Below are positions 15,001 through 24,000 of a stretch of 29,098 nucleotides of DNA, piece by piece. The stretch comes from a bacterium F11 (GTDB lineage: Bacteria > Elusimicrobiota > Elusimicrobia > F11). Location of the stretch: positions 1-29,098 of the forward strand of contig MSYE01000110.1 of assembly GCA_002176905.1 (NCBI GenBank), written 5' to 3'. A model generated the notes under the pieces. That model made no database searches and was not told the DNA's origin. It saw only the letters and a program-made list of their open reading frames with translations. A program made the translations under genes and the position numbers. Position 1 is the stretch's first letter, and each line of letters opens with the position of its first letter.

Positions 15001-18000
15001 GACATGAGCCGAACACGATCACATCTTGAAACGGACTACAGCCAGTCTTTCCTTATGGAGTTGGGTGTGATTGGTCATTTTTCTGAGACGGCTCCCATCA
15101 CAGAAGGTTGGACCTGGCAGGATTCGGGCGTGGGCGAAGGCATGGAGATGGGATTTGGCAAATCACTGGTGAAACAAAAGAACCGGGATGATATTTGGGA
15201 ACGTCACGGAGTGACCCGTTTGGAAGAAACCGTTAGCTATTCTTTCTCTTCTTCATCCGATTTTGATGGACCCATCAGTGGAACCCCAGGTCATCATGAC
15301 ACTGTTTATGGAGCCGGTGGCTTTTTTGGCGAGGCCGGATCACCGGATGGTCCTGTGATTCAAGAAGACGGAACGTATTATCGAGGTTTTAGTCGTAGCG
15401 ATTATCTAAATAGCTACATTTTGGAAACAGCCAAGGTCAATCCCGTGGCGCCTCCTGTCACCGATTCATGGACTTTGGCCAGTGATGGTTTTGGCCGATT
15501 CACAAAATCGATCTCGCATCAGGAAGTCAATTCCAGTATCTGGGCCAATATTGGACGGGCCATTCCAGGGATGGCCGAGACAACCAATTTCTCATCAGAC
15601 GAAACCATAATCAATCCCGATCCCAACAATCCCAATTGGGGTGGAGGAACCTATCTTACCCCCATTGTTCAAACCAATCACACCTATACCCGTGGATACA
15701 CCAGGGTGGATTTCCTTGATTCCTTTAGCCGCTATGGACATCCCACCAACATCGCGCCCACCCAGGTTGTGATGGGGGATCAGGGTGAGATGTGGAAAAA
15801 GAGGACCTTCGAATCGGTGGAAGACCGTGATGAGTTGGTTCAAGAAATATTGGATCAATTGGAAGGATTTTCATTGGCTGAGGAAATGGAAGTTGAAAAC
15901 GAAGATCGTCAGCGCTTGTTAAGAGAAGACGATGAATACGAACATGAGGTTCAAAATATGGATGACCTGACCACCTCCTTAACCGAGTCTCTTTTGGAGT
16001 GGGTGGAAGACCATCCCTTTGAAGAAATCACCTATGATGACTTTTCTGACTTCATGGTTCAAGAATGGTTCCCGGGCCTGACTTCTGCTATGTACAAAGA
16101 TGATGATTTGGATCTCACCGAACTCAAAGCCAACCTTCAACAAAGACGGGATATTGATTACTTCATCTTAAGCCTCATGGGCTTAAGTGAGGCTTCTCTT
16201 TCTGATTTAACCGATGAGATTGCGAAGGATACATTTAATTCTCTTCTTGATATGGAAAACCTCTATACACGAATTGATCTGGAGGATGTGGAACTGTCTT
16301 TGGTGACTCAGCAGTTGTTGAGACGGACACGCGTGGCTGCCTCAAGAGGGGAAACGTTGGATCCTGTTGAAGTGAGACGGCTCAATCGTTCCTTGTTGCA
16401 CGCCCTCTATGAAGACGCTACTCCTGAGGTCTTTGGGTTTCCGTCCTTAGACGAATGGCAAAATCCCGCCAACTACAATGTGCAGATGAATATCTTGAGT
16501 CGTCTTTATCGGGATCAGGAATCGGGTCCGTCTGATATGTTCAAAGAATGGATTCGAACCAACGTGGCTACCTCCGAAAATGCTGATCTGAATACGGAAG
16601 TCACATCGATTGCCAACTCCGAATTGAGTTATGTTGAGATGGTCTCGGGACTTGCCAGCATGATGGCCAAGTATTCGGATGAGGAACAATCGTTGGTTGA
16701 GATGGTCAGTGATCAACTTTACGCTTTTGATCAACCTGATACGCTGAATGTTGGGTTTTCCTGGCGAACCATGAGCCACTCTGAGATCGATCAACAACTC
16801 TCAAATACGGTTTGGCGCAATTTGGGCCAACAGCGGATCTCGCGCCGAACAACCACCACCACCGGTCATTCAATGGATCGGACCAATACCACCTCAGAGG
16901 TTACGGTGCACTATACCTTGGATGATCAAACAGGATTTGTTTTGAATGCCGAAGGGGAAGGAACCAATACTTCTCTAGATCCCTATGGAAATGAACAAAA
17001 ACAATTCTTTGATCAGGAATACGGTGAGATCATCTTGCGCGACCCTCGGTTAACCCGACAAACCGTTACCAATGTCGAATTCAATAACCACGATGAATCC
17101 TTCTCCACTCTGTTGGGTGAAAACTTTACGGAGTTTGATTACAACGATTACGGCCATCTAACCTATCAATACGCTGAAAGCCATATGCAAAACAACGACG
17201 GCCATGGTAACGGGTCTGAATCCTTAACAAAGAGTTATTACGCTATATCCGAAAACCTTGCCCGGTTGGACTTGACCGAGTCCGAATCTCAATCGTTCCG
17301 AAACGATGGAAACCATTCCACTTCCACGCCTTTTGTTACCGATTATGAATATGACGACGATAATATCTTGGTGGGCGCTACCTCGTATAGCAACGAAACC
17401 ACAACAACGGACATCTATAACAATGTGGATACCACCCAAACAACGGTTCTTTTCCGCGCTTTTGCGGGTCAGATTCGTTCCTTTATGACCTTGAGCAGCA
17501 GTGAGCGTGACAATGTCGATCTCTCGAGCGGAGAATCAACCACCCTCTCCATGAATTTGTACAGTGCGACCGGTGGTCTTCCTGATGGTTTAACCTCCCT
17601 GTCCCGGGGTTCCTACCATGACAATGATGGTTTTGAAAATGAAAGTTATGGTGGTCGGAGCCTACAGTTTTCTTCGTTAATTGAAATTAAAGAACGCCCA
17701 GAAGGGGATGAGGCTTTTGTGGAATCCTTACCCGATGAAACATCTGGTTTTAATCCTCTGGATCCTGTTGTAGCGGGGCCCGTGTTGGGAAGTTTTGGGA
17801 ACCGGGGAAGCAATCAGGAGCAAGATGGGCAACCAGAAGAAGGGGATCAATCTGAAGATGCAGAGCAGGTGGATGATTCTCCTCTTGTGAATTTGAGCAG
17901 GGAAGGAATGGGTAATTTTTCCGAGTCCCGTAACATTGCCGGTTTCTCCAGAGGAACCGCCAGTCGCCGTGTTGGGAAATCACAAAACTACGATGGTTCC

Positions 18001-21000
18001 TCCGGATATGTTGACAGCACAACATTGCCAGATTTTGATGAAAACGCCATTTTGGTGGGTGGAACCAGTCGGCGGGAGGGTGGTTCCAATGATGGCTATA
18101 AAAATCTCGAAATCAATCGTGGCCAAGAAGCCTATGTGGCTTTGGCGGGACTTCTTCGGTTGCGACAGTCAAAGAGTCAAAGTTTGTCTTATCCCCGCAA
18201 CAAATCATTATCCTTTAGCCGTAACACCATTGATTACGAGGATCGTGTGATTAAAGATTCGGATCAAGGAGGACTCGATGGCACCTTGGTGGAAGTGAAA
18301 AAAGCCGATGGCCATGGAGACCGGATGAGCAACGATGGTCATGGAAATATTGTCCGAGACGGTGACGGATGGTTTACGCAAGTTTTCGACATTATTTTGG
18401 GTCGGGCCATGCTCATGAGCACCCATTCGGTGATGAAAACAATCTTGATGACAGGTGGAGTTTCCACAATGATCTCCGATATGGTCATTGAGAGAAACGA
18501 TTTGGGACACACCCTTTCTCAAATAACGACTGGGGAAGGATTCAGTCATGATGGCCATGGGAACACAACCAGAGATGAATTTACACAGGTGGCGGCCATC
18601 GATCACAACCTCACCAAATCCGGAACCGATGATCGGACAAGTTGGTCCAATCAAGTTGATGGCGGATTCTCTAAAACCGAAAGCAAAATGGAAGTGACCT
18701 ACGTAGGCAATTTCCGCGTCGGGGGAGCAACGGGTGAGTCCTACACGGAAGCAGGGGATCCCTATGGAAACCTCACCAAAACTTATGTGGGCCGAGATGG
18801 CAAAGGGTACATGAAATATGGACTCTATGCGGGTTCTCCCATTGTCGACGAAAGACAATCGGTCACCGAATCCCGGGAGATTGATCAATCCTGGATGGAT
18901 TCAACAGCAACCGAAGTAATTGAAATCAGTGATGATGGGGTGACATTGAGATCCCATACCGAATTTGAATCAGACGGAGGAGATCGTGTCGGGACCAATG
19001 AAGGATCGGGCGAAAGCGATTCCTTTAATTATTTTGGACGGCTTCAGAAGTATCGGGAACAACGAGATTCATCTGCTGATAATGTCCGAGGAATGCAACG
19101 AGAAGAAGCCACCACCGAACGGGTTTACACATCCTATATGGGACGATGGCTTGATCCTCACTTTGATTATCAAATCCCAAGCCCGAACGATGGTCATGAT
19201 CGAGAAGAGAAGTTGGATTTAGAGGATCTCCCCAATGGAATTGAGTGGGTCAATGATTCTGGGGATGGGATTTTAAATGCCAGTGACATTGGATTGTTTG
19301 TGGATGATCCATTTAACCATCAGGGACTCATGCCCGGTGTTGATTTTGCTGCAGCTGTTACAATTAAAACCCACGCGGTTTACGATTCTTGGGATTGGTT
19401 TAAGGCCATTTTTAGGAAGGAGTTTGGGATAAGAAAAGGCGAGCCCGTTCGAAACCTTATAAGGCCAATGACCGAGGATAGCTATGAGTTGACTTCTTAC
19501 AACCTAACCGGTTGGTACTATAACGATACCTCAGGTGGTACCAAAATAACCCGACATCGATGGAATCCCAATAATGCCAAATACAGCGGAGGATTCACGG
19601 AAACACTGATTAACTCCAGTAAATTTGGAAAATCAGGCGATGCCGAATCTGGTATTCTAACCTCCCATCATACCGGAACGGTCTATACCTTGACGAAATA
19701 CCGAAACATTGTGGGCAAACCCAAACCTTACTATGAACAAACCATTCGCAATGATGATGTAACGACATGGGGAGTAAAAGTGGTGGACTCCTTTTCCTAT
19801 TCTGAAAATCGAACAGGGTACAATTGGCGGGGTCAAGCTTTCGTGGGATTGACTATCACTGATACAGATTCGTGGAATGATGGGTCTCACGCTGTTACCC
19901 GAACCGTCACGAACTTATGGGATGGCGTGGGAGGATTCCTGGATGCCTGGTACAACAACACAACAGGGTGGACCGATGTGCGGTTTAATCAGTCTCACGA
20001 TATTATTATCACAGATTGGGTCCAGCGCATTTGGACGGTATACGGACTGATTTGGGCGACCGGAGCCTCTGATAGCGTTTCCTTTGCCAATGTCTATGAC
20101 AATCCCACCGGTGCGGAAGATGGTTGGACCCCGTCGATCAAACGAGGAACAAGCCACACCGAGAATATTTATGTCATTAATCCCCTCACTGACGAACAGG
20201 TTGGTATGTCTGTTACCACCAGTGACGGTGGGGAATCGGTTACCACCACCCGATTTTTCCGAAATCGTTTAAATGGGAAAGCTTATTACTCCGATAGCCT
20301 CACCGAAATCATCAACGGTTGGTGGGAGACCCGAATCTACACCCGATCGGTTCAACAGCGCTATCCCGGTAATTGGGTACCAAAAACCGTTCATACCGAA
20401 GAACGGAAACCCTTGAACATTATGGGAATGTCAAAACCCGTTGGTATCTATGTAAGGACAATAAGAGATTACCGATGGATCCAGGGTATTTTGACCTACA
20501 TTGATTGGAGTCTGGATCATAACGATGAATACGCCCTCTTGGTATTCGGACCTCCCACCTATCAAAATCTGGGTGAGCTTACCAGCGATGTGCGCGGCGA
20601 ACTGGCTCGCCAATTCCGTGCCAATCCGTATGCCGGCGCCTTTGACGGATTGGACGAATTTGCTGTCCATGTAGATTACCAGGAAGATTGGGATGTTTTT
20701 TACGACAGAGAAGGAGAACGGACCCAATTGTGGTTCCGTTTTGGCTTTTTGGATTACGATGGAACAGATGAATTCCGGGCTGATTATGTTCGTCTGCATT
20801 ATCAAGATGAATTTACTATCGGTGACACCTTGGCCCCTCGCTACATCCGCACCAAACTACAGAAAGAACATCAAACGGTTCTTATGGATACATTCGTAGA
20901 TAATCCCCGTCATGATTTGGGTGATGTTGAGGTCGGAGGAATTTATACCTATGTCCATGCCCAGGATTACGACAACCGTCTCTTGTTTGGTGGAGATCGA

Positions 21001-24000
21001 AAAGGACCAGGGGACCGGGTAATAGAAGAATATTACGAATCGGTTGTACTGATCGATCATGATGATGCTGGGGATGGTTATCTCTACCTTGTTTCTATCT
21101 ATTCACCCCCTCGGGATTGGGTCAATCAAGGCGATGGTTCCAGACGTCGTTCGGATTCGGGTGGTTGGGTCAAAATGGATAAACAATTTTCTTTGAGAAA
21201 TTGGAGTTTGCACGCCAATAATGTGAATTTCCCTCCTCAATTTAAAAAGAAGAATGTCAGACGCACCATGACCGATATGTTTGGGGAGTTGTTCTTACTC
21301 GAAGAGTTTGGTAAGGCCCTTGATCAGGGTGCATTCCCCGCTTTCTGGTATTTGGCCGAAGAAGCGGCCAACCGATACGGGAAACCGTCGAAGGATGCCA
21401 ATGACAATGCCTGGAATCCTTCGGATGATGGAACAGCTGGCAATCCTCAAGACAGCGGTGAAGAAGAATTGCTCTTGGCCAGAGATTTGGCCGATGATCC
21501 CATGGAAGACCGTCAACTCCGAAACCGAGCAAGAAGAAGGAATCGCGCCAGGAACAGAAGAAGACCGGCCCCTCCTGTTGCGGTGGCGCCTCCTTTGGGT
21601 GGAGGTGGATTCTTTAGTGTGGAAGATAGAATCGATATGAGAGAGGACCGAGCTGAGCTCATTGAAGTGGTCGAGGAGGAAGAAGAAGAGCCAAGGGAAA
21701 CCCGTGCCACCAATTTTGTGGAAGCTTTTGCAGGAGAGCGGGCCAAAGATGCGCTGCTTGTTAATCCGGAAGTTCAAACCCATGAAGAGTTGGGTGCCCT
21801 AGATTTCTTGGAGAACAACACAAGGGGAGACCTTTCGATGTTTGAGGAAGAAGACAAGAACCGGGCTAAGAAAGTGAAATTGGTTGTTGATCCCATGGGG
21901 AACCAGCGGTTTCTTGTGACGTATCAAGACGGAACAGAGAAAATGTTTGCCTTAATAGAAAAAGAAGTTGCGGGCGAAGGAGGGACAAAACTCATTATTA
22001 CCGTGGCAGATGTCTCTTCTGAGTTGGTTGATTTTAAACAAAGTGTAAGGAAGGAGGTTGGTAAGAACCTTATTGAAACTGATTTCGTTTTCATAAAACG
22101 CAATTACAATGGTCAGCTTAGGATCGATAATTCAGATGCCTTTGAAGACAGACCAGGGAGACTTGTGATCTTTACCATTGCCCGTGATGATGGAACACTC
22201 TTTAAAACTACAATCGTCGAAGATCCTTCCCAGGAAGGAAGGTTGAAATATCATGTTTTTAATTCGTTTACGCCTGATCAAGTGGCAGAAGAACAGGAAA
22301 AACTTGACGCCAGAGAAGAGAACGAACCCGAAGAAGACAACACACCAGAAACAAGGAAAAAACAACGCCGTCCTTTCAGCGGATTGAGCCGAAGTGAACT
22401 TGGAGTGAAAAAAGCCGTGTCACGTGCCAAAGAATTAAGAGAAAAACGAGCTGAAGGGGTTCTTCAGGAAGAACTGGTGGAAGCGCCAGAAGAGACGAGA
22501 CTCGCCTTGGATGGTGTTAGGGTGGATCCCGATATCCCCATTGCGGGTGGTCCCATCGGCGGAGGAGATATATCCCTGGGTCGCTTGGAGAGCGGACACC
22601 TTGTGTTTCTTGATAACAACAACAGTGTCATCCGAAACCGCATCATCGGGTTCCAAAACGACGAAGGGGAATTGGTGCCTGTGGAATTGAACAGAGATGG
22701 TCGCATCAAAGAGGAAGGTATCTTAGGAGAGGCACGGTATGCCCCTTTGTTTGAGGCGATCCGAACCGAGATGGCCAACCGCGGTGAGGGAGACGCCCCG
22801 TTGCCGATCGGGGAAATTCGAAGGCGGTCCAACGGAAAACCGGTTTTGGCCCGTGGCGTGAGCCCGGAGAAACGAAGACTTCCTTTCGGATACAACAGCC
22901 AACAACTTGGCGAGGAGGAAGCCACCGAAGACGATTCCGCTGCGAGCTCGGGAATTATCGGTGTCACAGAGGAAGGGGTTCTGGTTGACCTTCAATTTTT
23001 TGCTGATGAGAATTCGCAAGAAGTCATTTTCGGGGATCGAAATTCCGGACTTCGCTTCTCTGGGGATGTGAGATTTGTTTCAACAGGGCAAGGCGCAGAA
23101 GAGATGAAGATCAGAATCATGGACGGTGAGATTCATGATTCGGTGTCGGCTAAAGACAAGAAGAAACTCGCACAGCTTTTAGCCGTTCACCTGCAATCGC
23201 AAGATCCCACTCTTTATCTGGCGACGGTGAAAGGGATCCTTGGAGAAAGAGGAGAACTTTATATTGTGAAACCCACCGTTCGCACCGAAGAAGGAGGAAT
23301 CCAATTAAACACATTTGATGGACAAGAAGCACCGATTACCTTGCCGGGACGATTCGAAGAGGCGACCTTGATCACCCCGAGTGGAGACCTCCAACTGCAG
23401 GCGACCCGTGCCGGAACGTCTTATCTTCTTGAAACCCGAAGAGGTCCGGCTTCGGAGTCGTTCTTGAAAGGGCTCTTTAGACAAGTTCTTGAAAGAAGGG
23501 ATGTCAACGAAAGGGATATTGTGGGTTTTGTTATTGATAGCGAGGGATATATCGCAGAAACCGAACTCAACTATTCAGAAAACCAAGGATCAGGACGAGG
23601 GTTATCCGCCAACGTCAGTGCGACGGGTTTGTCAGAGGGACGAGCATTGGCGTTGACCAATCAGGGTGTCTTATCAGGAAGGGTGAGAAATGATAGGCGG
23701 AATTTTAGGAAAATATTTGAAACGAGAAAAACCAGAGGAGTTCCTGTCATTCAAGGCCAGCAACCTGCTTCTGGAGCAGAAGGAGCAGGACAACCGGGAG
23801 CTGTCTCGGGGGCACCAGCGCAAGAAGAGGGGGGAGACTTTGCAGCGCGGGCACTTGATTTGGCCAACGTTCCTCCTCTTGCCGCGTTGATGATGACTGC
23901 GATGAGGATGGGTGCCAATGTGGATCCACGCGTATTTGGTCTTAGAAGAAATCATTTTGATATTGCGGATGTGGGTGATCAGACATTGGATGCGCAGATG

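Larger units (their letters stand above)
1..15765 (+). repeat. Tandem array of ~42 alternating A/B half-repeats (21 dyads)
   Basis: Each half-unit starts with a [GW]xS[WFL]S[FY]DG motif, then T[RK]x(2)[IL]xQx(2)N, a near-invariant [IV]Wx(3)G, an S[FY][TS]S[ND] turn, G[TS][FY], and DGS[YW][SN][RK]S ending in a DYxxS[YF]D-type strand. A half-units carry GQLKLKTTVNRS after the Trp; B half-units carry FGKTVIxTSTA instead and end in THYEDAYDTETSQP. A and B alternate without exception. Dyads begin near 187, 910, 1612, 2365, 3127, 3892, 4705, 5467, 6280, 7063, 7819, 8581, 9394, 10207, 10954, 11629, 12376, 13057, 13768, 14416 and 15097. Bases 1 to about 130 are the end of an earlier B unit, so the array continues upstream. 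All spacings are multiples of three. The pattern of alternating Ser/Thr and aromatic residues suggests stacked beta-structure; this is inference. Confidence 0.95.

Noticed and set aside
21240..21783. Opposite-strand frames over the Arg/Glu linker (for example 21295-21783)
   Set aside because: They arise from low-complexity codons and contain no recognisable domain.
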